Origin: Sphingopyxis sp.
GTDB taxonomy: Bacteria > Pseudomonadota > Alphaproteobacteria > Sphingomonadales > Sphingomonadaceae
Length of the DNA: 41,460 nt
NCBI GenBank assembly: GCA_030655355.1
Contig: JAURVS010000468.1
Span: 1-41,460, forward strand
Direction: 5' to 3'
The translations under genes and the position numbers were made by a program. This document shows, one piece after another, positions 1 through 8,886 of the stretch; position 1 is the stretch's first letter, and every line of letters starts with the position of its first letter. The notes under the pieces were generated by a model. It saw nothing but the letters and a program-made list of their open reading frames with translations. It did not search any database and was not told where the DNA came from.

Positions 1-1625
1 CCGCCGGCAGACATGGCTTGCCCGATGGCCTGCTGGGCATCTTCGCGGAGGGTGATCGTGTCCGGACCCTCGTCCAGCACAAAGTCGACCAGCACCTTGC
101 CGATCGGATTCTCGATGCCGACGACCTCACCAAACTCATTCTGGCGTGGCTGGTTGACGCCAAGAAAGCCCGCAAGCCCTTCGTCGTCGGTCAGGCGGAT
201 ATAGCGTGGTGTCTTCCAGAACTCGCGAACGGCTTCCCAGCTCTGCGCATAGCAGCGAAGCTTCATGGCGCGGACGCGCACGATGAACGGACCGAGCTCG
301 GCAATTGCCGCCTGCTGGAGCAAGGCGATGGCCCGTCCGGACTTGTTGTCGAGCCCTTGGCCGATTAGCGCGGAGTTGGGACCGAAATTCTCGATCTCCT
401 CCTTCGCCTCCTGCAGCATCTGCACGTTGGCCATGGCGATATCGGTGTTGCTCTGGATACGGAGCTTGCCGGACTGGCCTTCGGGCAATGAGATAACGCC
501 GTCGACACGGTGGGCCTCAGCCCTGATCTTCTCGATGTCGCTTACGACGCCCTCTTCGATGATGACCTGTTTCGTGTTGAAGGCGTGCAGCGCGCGTGAG
601 CGGCGATGGTTGATCTCGTCCTGGGCGCCCTTGAGGTTGCGAACGAACCCGTATCGGTTCCCCTTCTCGTCGACATTCGCCGACTGCATGATGAAGCGGC
701 AGGCTGACTGGCCCTTGCTATCCTTGAACGGACTTTCGCCTCGCTTCAGGATCACAGTGCCGGTGTAAATTGCGTACAGCCATTTACCGCCCTCGCGATA
801 CCAGACCTCGACAACCCGCAGCTTCTTCAGCTCGGTATCCCACCACAGATTGTCCGTGTCGGGCGTCATCGTGTCGGCGTCGGTGCCGTTGGATAGCGTT
901 TCGACGCTTTCCGTGATCTCCGCCTCAGCGTCAGGCAGAAACGCCTTGGCTTCGTCCTCGCGCATCCACTTCGCGACACCCTTGAAGTGAGCGTCGAGGA
1001 AGTCGTGCTTGAGCGAGCGAGGATCGTAGAAGAACGTGTCAGCCGGCTGCCGCGCCAGGATCGGGTCTGCCGAGCCGTCGTCGGTGGGCTCCAGCGACTG
1101 CTCCCAACCGCCGATGCCGGCTACCGCGAGGTCGAGATTCACCTCGGACAGCTGGCTTTCCCACTGCGAGGCATCGAGCACATAGCGTAGCGCCTGTGTC
1201 GCTACCTCCGCCCCCTGCTCATGGGCCGGAGTGCGAGGATAGGCCTTCGGATCTTGCCTCAGGCGCTCCAGCAGGCCGATGATGCCGTTGATCTTCTTGG
1301 CTACGCGGTTGTAGGTGATTTCCGGCTGGCCGCGGTCCTCAAGCTTTTTCAGCTCGGTCTCTGTCCACTGCTTGGCGTGATAATACGCCCAGGCAATCCG
1401 GCGCTCTTTGATCTCGTCCGACTTCAGGTCGACATAGTCGCGCAGCATCTTGCGGAACTTGTCGATATCGGCCTGATCGATCGCGATATTGACGACGCCT
1501 TCGGGCTCGGATGACGGCACGACGCCAGGGCGCCGATCGGTCGAAGGCACAAACCCACGGCGAGCGTCGGTAGGCGCAATAACGCCGGGAGCGCGAACGC
1601 TCACTGCCGTTTCCACTAGCGCCAT
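1..1625 (-). CDS. Portal protein, N-terminal part; continues across the circular join into 41460-40854 (about 696 aa in total)
   Basis: Reverse-strand translation from ATG at 1625 (MALVETAVSVRAPGVIAPTDARRGFVPSTDRRPGVVPSSEPEGVVNIAIDQADIDKFRKMLRDYVDLKSDEIKERRIAWAYYHAKQWTETELKKLEDRGQPEITYNRVAKKINGIIGL...) is P22-like portal; stays in frame through the terminal repeat; overlaps the TerL stop by 10 nt. Confidence 0.9.
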   Translation of the reverse strand, partial: MALVETAVSVRAPGVIAPTDARRGFVPSTDRRPGVVPSSEPEGVVNIAIDQADIDKFRKMLRDYVDLKSDEIKERRIAWAYYHAKQWTETELKKLEDRGQPEITYNRVAKKINGIIGLLERLRQDPKAYPRTPAHEQGAEVATQALRYVLDASQWESQLSEVNLDLAVAGIGGWEQSLEPTDDGSADPILARQPADTFFYDPRSLKHDFLDAHFKGVAKWMREDEAKAFLPDAEAEITESVETLSNGTDADTMTPDTDNLWWDTELKKLRVVEVWYREGGKWLYAIYTGTVILKRGESPFKDSKGQSACRFIMQSANVDEKGNRYGFVRNLKGAQDEINHRRSRALHAFNTKQVIIEEGVVSDIEKIRAEAHRVDGVISLPEGQSGKLRIQSNTDIAMANVQMLQEAKEEIENFGPNSALIGQGLDNKSGRAIALLQQAAIAELGPFIVRVRAMKLRCYAQSWEAVREFWKTPRYIRLTDDEGLAGFLGVNQPRQNEFGEVVGIENPIGKVLVDFVLDEGPDTITLREDAQQAIGQAMSAG

Positions 1626-3091
1626 GAGGGACGATCCTTCGCTACCGTCGAGCGGTAGCCAGTTTCAGGCTTCTTCGGCTTCTCAGCTGCCGGCACCCAC
1701 GGCCTGCTCATGCAGGCGTAGCGGGCCTCGTCGGCGACGTGATCTTCCGCGTCAGTATCGATGTCTTCCATGTCCCGCGGATCGTGCGGGAGGCTCGGCA
1801 CCGTGCGGATGAAGTCGCGACAGGTGTCGAAAACGTACAGCATCGGCGTATTGTCAGGCGCTTTGCCATGGCCTTTCAGCCGCTGGCGCATTTCGTCCCA
1901 CCCGCCCATTGCGCCGTGGCCCGTCACCCGCTTGTTGTCGGCGCGACGGAAAAAGACTTGGTGGCGTGCGAATATCTCTGAGCGGGCCGGGCCACCGTCC
2001 TCTGCGAAGATCGAAGGATCAGCGACGGAATATTGGAACGCTTCGCCGCGGTCCCGTTCGAGAATGCCGCGGGCGACTTCCTCTGTAGTGAGCTTCAGGC
2101 CTTTGCTTGGCGCTGAGGCCCCGTACCATTCACGGTATCGAACGATAGCGCCGCGGGGTATGCGACCGTAATCGTCGCCCACGACAGCCCACCAGCCGAC
2201 GCTGAATGGTGAAGCCGACCCCCAGTCAAACGACCGAAACTTGAGCCACTCTTTCGGGATGGCGAAGGGCGAAACGACGTGCCTCGAAGTTTGCCAGCAG
2301 TCGAAGAACGCCCCTTCGACCACATCCCAATCGCCCTCAAGCCACGCTTTGACTAGCGCAGCCGAGCCAGCGCGAAAGAGGTTCGCGACGTAGCGAGGGT
2401 CGTTGTTCAGCAGCTCCGGGTTGTCTGAGAGCTTGGCCGGAATGAAGACCCGGCTGCTTTCGATCTCCTGCCCGTTGAAGGGGTTGGTGAACTTCTCGCG
2501 GACGATGCGATAGGCGCCTGCGTCGATGTAGCGATCCTTGACCCATGTGTGGCCGGGGCCACCGGGGTTGCATGTCGCTCGGAAGCCTGTCGGCACGCCG
2601 GCAGCAGACCGCAGCGTAGCCTTCAGCTTGTCCAGCGGGCCAGGGTCGGGGAACTGCGTCAGTTCCTCGACATAAACCCGCGTATAGTCGTGCCCCTGGT
2701 AGTTGTCCGCGTCCGCATCGCGCTCTAGGTAGCGAAAATACAGGATCGCCCCATTGGGCCAGACGAACCTGCTCTTCTGCTCCTGCCAGACCGCACCGAG
2801 CGGCTTATAGATCCTTTTGGCTCGCTCGATCGTTGGACCAAGCGCAATCAGCGTGCGGCGGACGAACAACCCCTTCGCATCGGCGCCGTAGCGCTTCGCA
2901 TGGTTGGCCCACTCTCCAAGCGCTGCATCCGTCTTGCCGCCACCGCGCGCGCCGCCGTAACAGACCTCGAAGACCGGGCACTGGACGAAAGCCGCCTGTG
3001 GCCCCGCCTGAGGCCGCCAGATGATCGGCTTAATGAGGGGTGTGTTCGGCGGCCCACTCTTCTTCAGAAGCGGGGCGGTCGCTGACATCAT
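1616..3091 (-). CDS. terL: Terminase large subunit
   Basis: Walker A-like GGARGGGKT, acidic YVEELTQF, C-terminal nuclease-like FDWGSASPFSVGWW; sits between TerS and portal. Confidence 0.95.
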   Translation of the reverse strand: MMSATAPLLKKSGPPNTPLIKPIIWRPQAGPQAAFVQCPVFEVCYGGARGGGKTDAALGEWANHAKRYGADAKGLFVRRTLIALGPTIERAKRIYKPLGAVWQEQKSRFVWPNGAILYFRYLERDADADNYQGHDYTRVYVEELTQFPDPGPLDKLKATLRSAAGVPTGFRATCNPGGPGHTWVKDRYIDAGAYRIVREKFTNPFNGQEIESSRVFIPAKLSDNPELLNNDPRYVANLFRAGSAALVKAWLEGDWDVVEGAFFDCWQTSRHVVSPFAIPKEWLKFRSFDWGSASPFSVGWWAVVGDDYGRIPRGAIVRYREWYGASAPSKGLKLTTEEVARGILERDRGEAFQYSVADPSIFAEDGGPARSEIFARHQVFFRRADNKRVTGHGAMGGWDEMRQRLKGHGKAPDNTPMLYVFDTCRDFIRTVPSLPHDPRDMEDIDTDAEDHVADEARYACMSRPWVPAAEKPKKPETGYRSTVAKDRPSWR

Positions 3092-3428
3092 GGTTGATGT
3101 TCACGTTCTCGCTGCGATCGACGAACATGCCAATCTCTTTGCCGAGTAATTGAAGCGCCTGGTTGCTTGGGCCGATGTCGCCTTGGGCCTTGGCCTTGGT
3201 GACGTTCTCGACGAGCTGCTCAATCACCCATTCGCGGGAAATCACGACGTTCGTTGCAGCCCGCTCTTGCAGTTCAACAACCCGCGCTGCGATTTCGTCA
3301 TTTTTCGTCAAACGCGTGCTGTTGCGAGGATCGCCGTAGCCGGCCGCTTCCATCGCCTCGGTCGCGCTCTTGCCCTTGGCTAGCTCCTGAGAAAATCTCT
3401 CATGCCTTGGGTTCGCAAGCGCAGGCAT
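3030..3428 (-). CDS. terS: Terminase small subunit
   Basis: MPALANPRHERFSQELAKGKSATEAMEAAGYGDPRNSTRLTKNDEIAARVVELQ... typical TerS N-terminal HTH pattern; directly upstream of TerL. Confidence 0.9.
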   Translation of the reverse strand: MPALANPRHERFSQELAKGKSATEAMEAAGYGDPRNSTRLTKNDEIAARVVELQERAATNVVISREWVIEQLVENVTKAKAQGDIGPSNQALQLLGKEIGMFVDRSENVNINHDVSDRPASEEEWAAEHTPH

Positions 3429-3985
3429 CAGCCAGCACTCGCGAATTCGCCGTGCAAACGCGCTGCAGCTTCAAGGTAGGCCGTGTGCGCAGCTTCCGGC
3501 GTCTTATGCAGACCAAGCCCATATTGCCGCCCATCTTTGACGATGTAGGCACGATACATTTGGCTTCCTGCCCGCCAGCTCACGCCTTTGAAGCCGCTTG
3601 TATTCGTCGAACGCTTACGGCTGTTGCGCGAGTTCTCCGCGACTGTGGCTGCCCGCAGATTGCCAATCCTGTTATCAAGCCGGTCGCCATTGGCGTGGTC
3701 GATGGTTGCGCTGGGCCAAACGCCGTGGGTGAACAGCCAAGCCAGGCGGTGCGCGAGATACCGACGACGCCCAACGCCTATCATCCAATAACCGCTGGGG
3801 TGCCTCTGACCAGCGAGCGATCCGACAACGACGCGATAGCGATCAACCCGCCAGTAGAAATTGCCAGTGCGACCATCGTAATCCAGCAGCGCCCGGAACT
3901 CAGGCAGCGTGAACTCGTGGCGGCCCTGAGCGGAAGGGGCGGCGCTTGCACCCGCGGCCTTCACTTGAGCGGCTGTAATGGTCAT
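3428..3985 (-). CDS. HNH endonuclease with AP2-like C-terminal domain (homing-type)
   Basis: LAHRLAWLFTHGVWPSATIDHANGDRLDNRIGNLRAATVAENSRN and TSGFKGVSWRAGSQMYRAYI; start taken at MTITAAQ (3985). Confidence 0.9.
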   Translation of the reverse strand: MTITAAQVKAAGASAAPSAQGRHEFTLPEFRALLDYDGRTGNFYWRVDRYRVVVGSLAGQRHPSGYWMIGVGRRRYLAHRLAWLFTHGVWPSATIDHANGDRLDNRIGNLRAATVAENSRNSRKRSTNTSGFKGVSWRAGSQMYRAYIVKDGRQYGLGLHKTPEAAHTAYLEAAARLHGEFASAG

Positions 3986-4000
3986 GCCTGCTCCTGAACG

Positions 4001-4024
4001 AAAAACCCCGCCGTGATGGCGGGG
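4001..4024 (-). terminator. Candidate rho-independent terminator, minus strand
   Basis: Minus-strand CCCCGCC-ATCA-CGGCGGGG followed by TTTTT. Confidence 0.7.
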
Positions 4025-4155
4025 CTGATTACGATCGGGGTACGCTGGCTCGCGGCTAGCTGGTAAGGCCCGCCCCCCGGTTACCAGCCGAGGTATTGCC
4101 CGATGTCTGGAACCTGTGCGCTGGGCGAATAAGCCCACGATCTATTAAATGCGTA

Positions 4156-4170
4156 AACCGGATTCCGGTT
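4156..4170. promoter_or_regulatory. 15-bp palindrome AACCGGATTCCGGTT, candidate operator upstream of the late block
   Basis: Perfect 7+1+7 inverted repeat in the gap between the early minus operon and HNH/TerS. Confidence 0.4.
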
Positions 4171-4174
4171 AACG

Positions 4175-4336
4175 TCAAGCCGGTCGCGAAGATCGGTATC
4201 CGAGAGCGCGAGCCTTGCGACGGCGTTGGTCGTATCGCTCTTGGCGGGCCCGCATCTCCTTCAGTTCCTGCATCAGGATCTGCATCTTGAGGTCAGCCTG
4301 CATCATTTCCGCGATGAACTCGCCGTGCTCGCTCAC
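4175..4336 (-). CDS. Small coiled-coil-like hypothetical protein (GTG start)
   Basis: VSEHGEFIAEMMQADLKMQILMQELKEMRARQERYDQRRRKARALGYRSSRPA; GTGA overlap with the upstream gene. Confidence 0.6.
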   Translation of the reverse strand: MSEHGEFIAEMMQADLKMQILMQELKEMRARQERYDQRRRKARALGYRSSRPA

Positions 4337-4878
4337 GCCGCTCTCCTGTCCTCTTGACGATAGTCCAGCCCGTAGTGCTCTGCCAGCGCCTTCAGGCCCT
4401 CGACGAGGTGAAAGGCAACGTGGAACGGCATCACATAGCTCTCGTCCCGATAGTCGCAGATGATGGCGTGAGTGGCTTGGCGAACGGCATGGCCTTGCTG
4501 TTGCAGGACCGTGTTGGCCCGCGTGTATGTCTCGATGGCCTTGGCTGCGCGGTCTGCGTCCTCGGGCGCTGACGATCCTCCTGCAGTCACGGCGAGCGGC
4601 CGGCGCGAAGCGTATGCTCCCTGCCATGCAGCGTAATGTTTGGCGAAGCGATTGGCGGCGTCGAAGAGGGCTTTCGAGCTGAAGCCCTTCGTCAGCAGCC
4701 GATCGTCTTCGAGAAAGCGCCCCACGACACTCCCTCGCCATTCCGAGAGCCTGCCGGCGCGGTGTCGTTGTGCGAGTGCGGTCATGCGTGGGTCCACCTG
4801 CTTGGCGCGGCTGATCTGGCCGCCTGGGGTACGCTGTGCGTTACTCTTGCGCTTTCGACCGGCGATCTTCGCCATCAT
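4333..4878 (-). CDS. Conserved phage hypothetical protein, near the distal end of the early operon
   Basis: MMAKIAGRKRKSNAQRTPGGQISRAKQVDPRMTALAQ...; 181 aa with stop/start overlap to the next gene. Confidence 0.8.
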   Translation of the reverse strand: MMAKIAGRKRKSNAQRTPGGQISRAKQVDPRMTALAQRHRAGRLSEWRGSVVGRFLEDDRLLTKGFSSKALFDAANRFAKHYAAWQGAYASRRPLAVTAGGSSAPEDADRAAKAIETYTRANTVLQQQGHAVRQATHAIICDYRDESYVMPFHVAFHLVEGLKALAEHYGLDYRQEDRRAA

Positions 4879-5060
4879 GCTGGCTCCTTCTGCGAGGCGT
4901 CGCGGTTCGCCACCCTAGTCAGTTCAACAAGCGCTGCTCGACCAGCCTTCCGCGAACGATCCATCGCCCTGGTCGTGTAGATGCCGACGATCATGACGAA
5001 CACAAAGCCTGCAACCCCGAAGGCCGCCAGAAAGTGTACTGCCCATCCTTGCGCGTCCAT
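4875..5060 (-). CDS. Small membrane protein
   Basis: FLAAFGVAGFVFVMIVGIYTT transmembrane stretch; overlap with 4333..4878. Confidence 0.7.
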   Translation of the reverse strand: MDAQGWAVHFLAAFGVAGFVFVMIVGIYTTRAMDRSRKAGRAALVELTRVANRDASQKEPA

Positions 5061-5062
5061 GG

Positions 5063-5338
5063 TCAGTCCTTGTGCTTGAACCGGAGAATGAGCGAGGCGC
5101 CGGATTTGATGCCCCGGCCAAACGCTTCCGCGACAAGATCCCCCGGTGCGTCATTGCGGGTCTCGCTGAATTGGCCTTCGAGCAGAAATGCCGCGGCCCT
5201 CTCCAGCGCCGCGTCCTCCGCCTCGCGTATGGCGGTCGCGATGAGGGCGAGCGCCCGGTCCAGATTGGCCCGCTCGTCCTCGGTGTTCTGCAGTTCGTCA
5301 ACGATCGCCTTCGCGCGTTCCTCCGGCGTCATCACCAC
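5063..5338 (-). CDS. Hypothetical protein
   Basis: MVMTPEERAKAIVDELQNTEDERANLDRALALIATAIREAEDAALERAAAFL...; operon position. Confidence 0.75.
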   Translation of the reverse strand: MVMTPEERAKAIVDELQNTEDERANLDRALALIATAIREAEDAALERAAAFLLEGQFSETRNDAPGDLVAEAFGRGIKSGASLILRFKHKD

Positions 5339-5610
5339 AAATCCTCCGAGAACAGCTGGGTGGGCGGCTCGGTCTTGCGGATGAGCTGCCGAGCAGCTGT
5401 GGCGATGCCAACGCCTTCCTCTCGTCCGACGAACCGGCCGGCAGTCGTTGTGAAGCCGCTCTCGTGGCCTTCGTGGTCAGGGTCGATGCCGAGCAGAGCG
5501 CTGACCGCATACAGATGGTGGTGGCGGTGCGGACCGGGCAGCGCGACCATTCGGCCGTCGCTCGTCAGAAGGGCAACGCCTGTGATGCGCTCCTCATGGG
5601 ATAGGGTCAT
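5332..5610 (-). CDS. Hypothetical protein
   Basis: MTLSHEERITGVALLTSDGRMVALPGPHRHHHLYAV...; overlaps both neighbours. Confidence 0.75.
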   Translation of the reverse strand: MTLSHEERITGVALLTSDGRMVALPGPHRHHHLYAVSALLGIDPDHEGHESGFTTTAGRFVGREEGVGIATAARQLIRKTEPPTQLFSEDLW

Positions 5611-5843
5611 GGGCGGGGCTCCTTGCGCGGCACGACTTCAAAACCCTGATCAAACAGATAGTCGATAGTCGCGTCTGCGCGGGGCTCGAACCACCGCCAG
5701 CGCGGTTGGCCATTGAGATGATCGGACATGCCGACAATCGGGTCGTCAGCATTCCAGCCAGACCCGAGCGGGCTTCCTTGCCGGTTAGGATCGCACTCGA
5801 TCCACATGCGGCTCAGCACCTCTTTAAGGGTCTTGCCCATCAC
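5607..5843 (-). CDS. Hypothetical protein
   Basis: MMGKTLKEVLSRMWIECDPNRQGSPLGSGWNADDPIVGMSDHLNGQPRWRWF...; ATGA-type overlap. Confidence 0.7.
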   Translation of the reverse strand: MMGKTLKEVLSRMWIECDPNRQGSPLGSGWNADDPIVGMSDHLNGQPRWRWFEPRADATIDYLFDQGFEVVPRKEPRP

Positions 5844-6241
5844 TCGCTCTCCTCTCTCTGGGGTGGGGATTTTGTTTGGTGCGCATCCGCGAGTGTCCCC
5901 ATGAGCTTGGAAACCTCTTCGGGGTTGTCACACCGCCATTGCTTCCAACTCGGATGCTTGAGCTTGTGGCGCAGCCAGACGGGCCGGTCGGGTTTGGGCG
6001 TAAACGGCTCGTCTTCTCCATTAAGGCACTGCCAGCACAGCTGACGCTCCTTGCCCATCCAGAGGTGATGCCCGCAAAAATGCAGACCGCAGCCCTCATC
6101 CCCGCCGTATGGCTCACCGCCGCAGACATAGGCGAGACCACGATCGATCTTCCGCCTGCAACCCGGATGGTCACAGGTGGCCGGAACGCCGTAGCCGACA
6201 TCACGCTTTAGCCGTTCGTCGTAACCGATGCTCCAGCCCAT
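5840..6241 (-). CDS. Cys/His-rich (zinc-binding) phage protein
   Basis: CDHPGCRRKIDRGLAYVCGGEPYGGDEGCGLHFCGHHLWMGKERQLCWQCL. Confidence 0.8.
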   Translation of the reverse strand: MGWSIGYDERLKRDVGYGVPATCDHPGCRRKIDRGLAYVCGGEPYGGDEGCGLHFCGHHLWMGKERQLCWQCLNGEDEPFTPKPDRPVWLRHKLKHPSWKQWRCDNPEEVSKLMGTLADAHQTKSPPQREESE

Positions 6242-6297
6242 CTAAGCGCTCCTATTTTGGTCGGTTCTGGCCGGAATCGCGCGGATGCCAACCCCAA

Positions 6298-6561
6298 TCA
6301 TACCGCCTCTCCAGTGCTGTGACGGGGGGAGGGTTCGGCGGGCTGGGCGAGCCGAGTTGAGCGCCCGCTAGCAATGCGCTCTTCCTTGGCGAGCACTATT
6401 AGGCGCCTGACCAGCAGCGCTTCGGGCGGCTGGTGGTTGATCTTTTTGCGATCGATCTCCCACCAATAGCCACGCCAGACGTCGAATTCTTGGCGAAGGC
6501 GCCCTCCGGACTGCACCGCCGCTAGCAAGTTCTTTTGAGCTGGTGTCAATTTCGGGCTCAC
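6298..6561 (-). CDS. Hypothetical protein
   Basis: MSPKLTPAQKNLLAAVQSGGRLRQEFDVWRGYWWEIDRKKINHQPPEALLVRRLIVLAKEE...; coupled to upstream gene. Confidence 0.7.
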   Translation of the reverse strand: MSPKLTPAQKNLLAAVQSGGRLRQEFDVWRGYWWEIDRKKINHQPPEALLVRRLIVLAKEERIASGRSTRLAQPAEPSPRHSTGEAV

Positions 6562-7178
6562 GCAGCCTTCTCCTCGTTCCTATGGATTGTGGGGGTGGGC
6601 CGGCGGTCCCATTCGTCGAACTGTTCGGCAGGGGTCGGCGCGGCTCGTTCGGCGCTTTCGCGGAAGATGGCCAGAGCTTCTTCGGAAAGCTTCGGCAGCC
6701 CTTCGGCGGCAATGCGATCAGCCTGGGCCTTCACAGCACGATCCAGCTCAGCTTTCCGAGCTTCCGGAATGGCGTCGCGATCAGTGACGGTTTCGCCTTG
6801 CGTCCGCTTGATGCCGAAGCGGTCGCGAGCTGCTTCAGCCTGCTTTGTGCGGCGGTCCCACTCCTCTTCGGTCGGAACAGCATCGCCCGGTGCCGGTAGC
6901 GATAGGCGCTTCGGAGGTGTGATCAGATCCTCGCAGAACCGGCAGGCACGAGAGACCTGGGCCGGGGTCGGCAGGAAGCGCCCATCGAACCAGTCGAACT
7001 CACCTCGGATCAGCCTGGTAACGGCTTTCCGAATGGCGGGCTGCGAGTAGCCTTCGACCGCGATGAGGTAGGTCGCTGCGTAGCCGTTCACCGGCCCCTT
7101 GTCGGATGGGAAGGCGGTGAAGAGCGCCCGGAGCTCCTCGGTGGCCTCAACCTGCGATGCGGGGGAAGTGCTGGACAT
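6558..7178 (-). CDS. Phage protein, replication-associated by context
   Basis: MSSTSPASQVEATEELRALFTAFPSDKGPVNGYAATYLIAVEGYSQPAIRKAVTRLIRGE...; overlaps the initiator-like gene. Confidence 0.75.
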   Translation of the reverse strand: MSSTSPASQVEATEELRALFTAFPSDKGPVNGYAATYLIAVEGYSQPAIRKAVTRLIRGEFDWFDGRFLPTPAQVSRACRFCEDLITPPKRLSLPAPGDAVPTEEEWDRRTKQAEAARDRFGIKRTQGETVTDRDAIPEARKAELDRAVKAQADRIAAEGLPKLSEEALAIFRESAERAAPTPAEQFDEWDRRPTPTIHRNEEKAA

Positions 7179-7938
7179 TGCCGAACATCCTGTCTGAAAG
7201 GTCGTTCAAGTCGTCGAGGGCGGTGTTTCGTTTGGCTTGGCGAAAGGGCGGGCCTCGCGGGATCGTCGAGCGATCCGACAAGACGCGGGCGATGTAGGGG
7301 ATGGGGTCTCCGCTGCCGTGCAGAGACGCCTCGCCGATGGCCCAATGGACCCGGCCGGCGTCTCCGCCAGTGTCTTTCAGCCACTTGCCGACCATGCTGC
7401 GGGCCTTGGGTGCAGCCACATGCATCGTTTCAAGCGTGGCGATGCCATCAGTCCAAAGCTGATCAGCTGGAGACAAAGCAGGCGGCGGCGCGTCGCCACC
7501 AGCGTTAGCTGGTGGTTCTTTCTGAACTCTGGCTTCTGGTATCTGGGCTTTATCCTCTGGCTTATCAGGGGGGTTAACCCCCTTCTTCAAAGCAGGATTA
7601 CCCCCGCTCTTGCCGTTGGCCTTATCCCTGGCTTCTTTCTCGGTATCCGACCGCATGCGCCGGCTGAAAATCAGACCTTCTTCGTCCCGGCTCAGAACGC
7701 CTGCGTCTGTCAGCTCGGATAGGAGAGCTTTGGCGTCATCGGCTGGGCAGCCAGCCAGCGCGGCCATCTGGCCAACGGTGAGAGGCTTCCCATTGACAAG
7801 CAGGAACCCCCGCGGAGATGCCTCATGCATAACGCAGAGCATTTCCATCCACAGTCCTCGGGCAGCCAACGAACACATGCGCAAGGCAGGGTCAGCGCGC
7901 CAGTCGGATGGGTAGAATTTGAGCCAGGGGGCGCTCAT
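7147..7938 (-). CDS. Replication initiator-like / replisome organizer-like protein
   Basis: MSAPWLKFYPSDWRADPALRMCSLAARGLWMEMLCVMHEASPRGFLLVNGKPLTVGQMAALAG...: winged-helix N-terminus common in phage replication proteins. Confidence 0.75.
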   Translation of the reverse strand: MSAPWLKFYPSDWRADPALRMCSLAARGLWMEMLCVMHEASPRGFLLVNGKPLTVGQMAALAGCPADDAKALLSELTDAGVLSRDEEGLIFSRRMRSDTEKEARDKANGKSGGNPALKKGVNPPDKPEDKAQIPEARVQKEPPANAGGDAPPPALSPADQLWTDGIATLETMHVAAPKARSMVGKWLKDTGGDAGRVHWAIGEASLHGSGDPIPYIARVLSDRSTIPRGPPFRQAKRNTALDDLNDLSDRMFGNVQHFPRIAG

Positions 7939-8366
7939 GCGCGCCTCCAGTCGGTTTCATCCCAAGCGCCTTTGCCGACGTTGCAGGCTTCGCAAAGCAC
8001 TTGAAGGTTCGATAGAGTGAGGGCCAGATCTGGATAGCGAGAGCGCGGCTTGACGTGGTCCACATGCAGGGGCGCGTACCGAGCGCCGGCTTGTCCGCAG
8101 CATTCGCAAGAGCCCTTGCTGCGCTTCAATGCCTGATATCGAACAGCGCGCCATTCATCGGAACGATAGAACGTGCTGGACGGAGCCCGCAGAGTAGCCA
8201 TGTCCGGCACGGGCTCGGCTGTGAGGCGCGCGCGGTGAACCGACGCTCTTTCGCCCCCGTCTGCGCGCGAACAGCGTACCGATGGCGGAGAGCCACATTG
8301 AGGGCAACCCGCTTTCATGGCGCGATGCCGCCTATCGTTCTTCGTCGGACGCAGGGGCTTGCTCAT
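7935..8366 (-). CDS. HNH endonuclease
   Basis: CECCGQAGARYAPLHVDHVKPRSRYPDLALTLSNLQVLCEACNVGKG; start taken at MSKPLRP. Confidence 0.9.
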   Translation of the reverse strand: MSKPLRPTKNDRRHRAMKAGCPQCGSPPSVRCSRADGGERASVHRARLTAEPVPDMATLRAPSSTFYRSDEWRAVRYQALKRSKGSCECCGQAGARYAPLHVDHVKPRSRYPDLALTLSNLQVLCEACNVGKGAWDETDWRRA

Positions 8367-8719
8367 GCTGCCCTCGCGGTCAGAAGGTTTGGCGACGGCC
8401 TGACGACCTTCCACAGCTCCAGAACCGTGATTGGCTCGTCACGGCCTATGGCGACGGCGTAGGGGATGCCGTTGGCGATGCAGAGTTCCTTGAACTCGAT
8501 CTGATGCGGGCCAAGAATGCCCTTGGCGGTCTTGAGCTCCAGCCAGCCAGTGCGGCCCTGCAGGTAGTCCCCGCCCATGACGACAAGGTCGAACAGCCCA
8601 CGCTTCAAGCCAGGCTGCCGAAAGGCGCCGGCATTGGGGACAGCCGCGACGAGCGTATTGGGCAGCCCAAAGGCTTTCCAATGGGAGATGACCGCAGCCT
8701 GGATCTGGCTCTCCTTCAC
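8363..8719 (-). CDS. VRR-NUC domain nuclease
   Basis: MKESQIQAAVISHWKAFGLPNTLVAAVPNAGAFRQPGLKRGLFDLVVMGG...GWLELKTAKGILGPHQIEF (D...ExK nuclease core). Confidence 0.9.
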   Translation of the reverse strand: MKESQIQAAVISHWKAFGLPNTLVAAVPNAGAFRQPGLKRGLFDLVVMGGDYLQGRTGWLELKTAKGILGPHQIEFKELCIANGIPYAVAIGRDEPITVLELWKVVRPSPNLLTARAA

Positions 8720-8886
8720 TGCATCCTCCGGCGCTTCACGCGGGCCTGAGCACGCTTGATCAGCTCGTCCATGCAGCAGACACCGCCTAGATCGAGTTCG
8801 GTCTCTACGGCCTCGATAAGAGCCTGCTCGTCGCGAAGACGCTTCTGCTCGCGGGCGGTGGAGGTGTGGGTCTGGCTTTCACTCAC
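8716..8886 (-). CDS. Small hypothetical protein (GTG start)
   Basis: Manual translation VSESQTHTSTAREQKRLRDEQALIEAVETELDLGGVCCMDELIKRAQARVKRRRMQ; overlaps both neighbours by 4 nt. Confidence 0.65.
   Translation of the reverse strand: MSESQTHTSTAREQKRLRDEQALIEAVETELDLGGVCCMDELIKRAQARVKRRRMQ

Noticed and set aside
1-141. True biological direct terminal repeat (T7-like ends)
   Set aside because: Length equals a standard assembler k-mer, it lies inside the portal gene, and P22-like phages package by headful mechanism.
3254-3997. 247-aa plus-strand ORF
   Set aside because: Antisense to TerS and the HNH gene, both strongly supported.
4519-4526. Extra CGTGTAT operator half-site
   Set aside because: Lies inside a coding gene with no matching second half; chance occurrence is likely.
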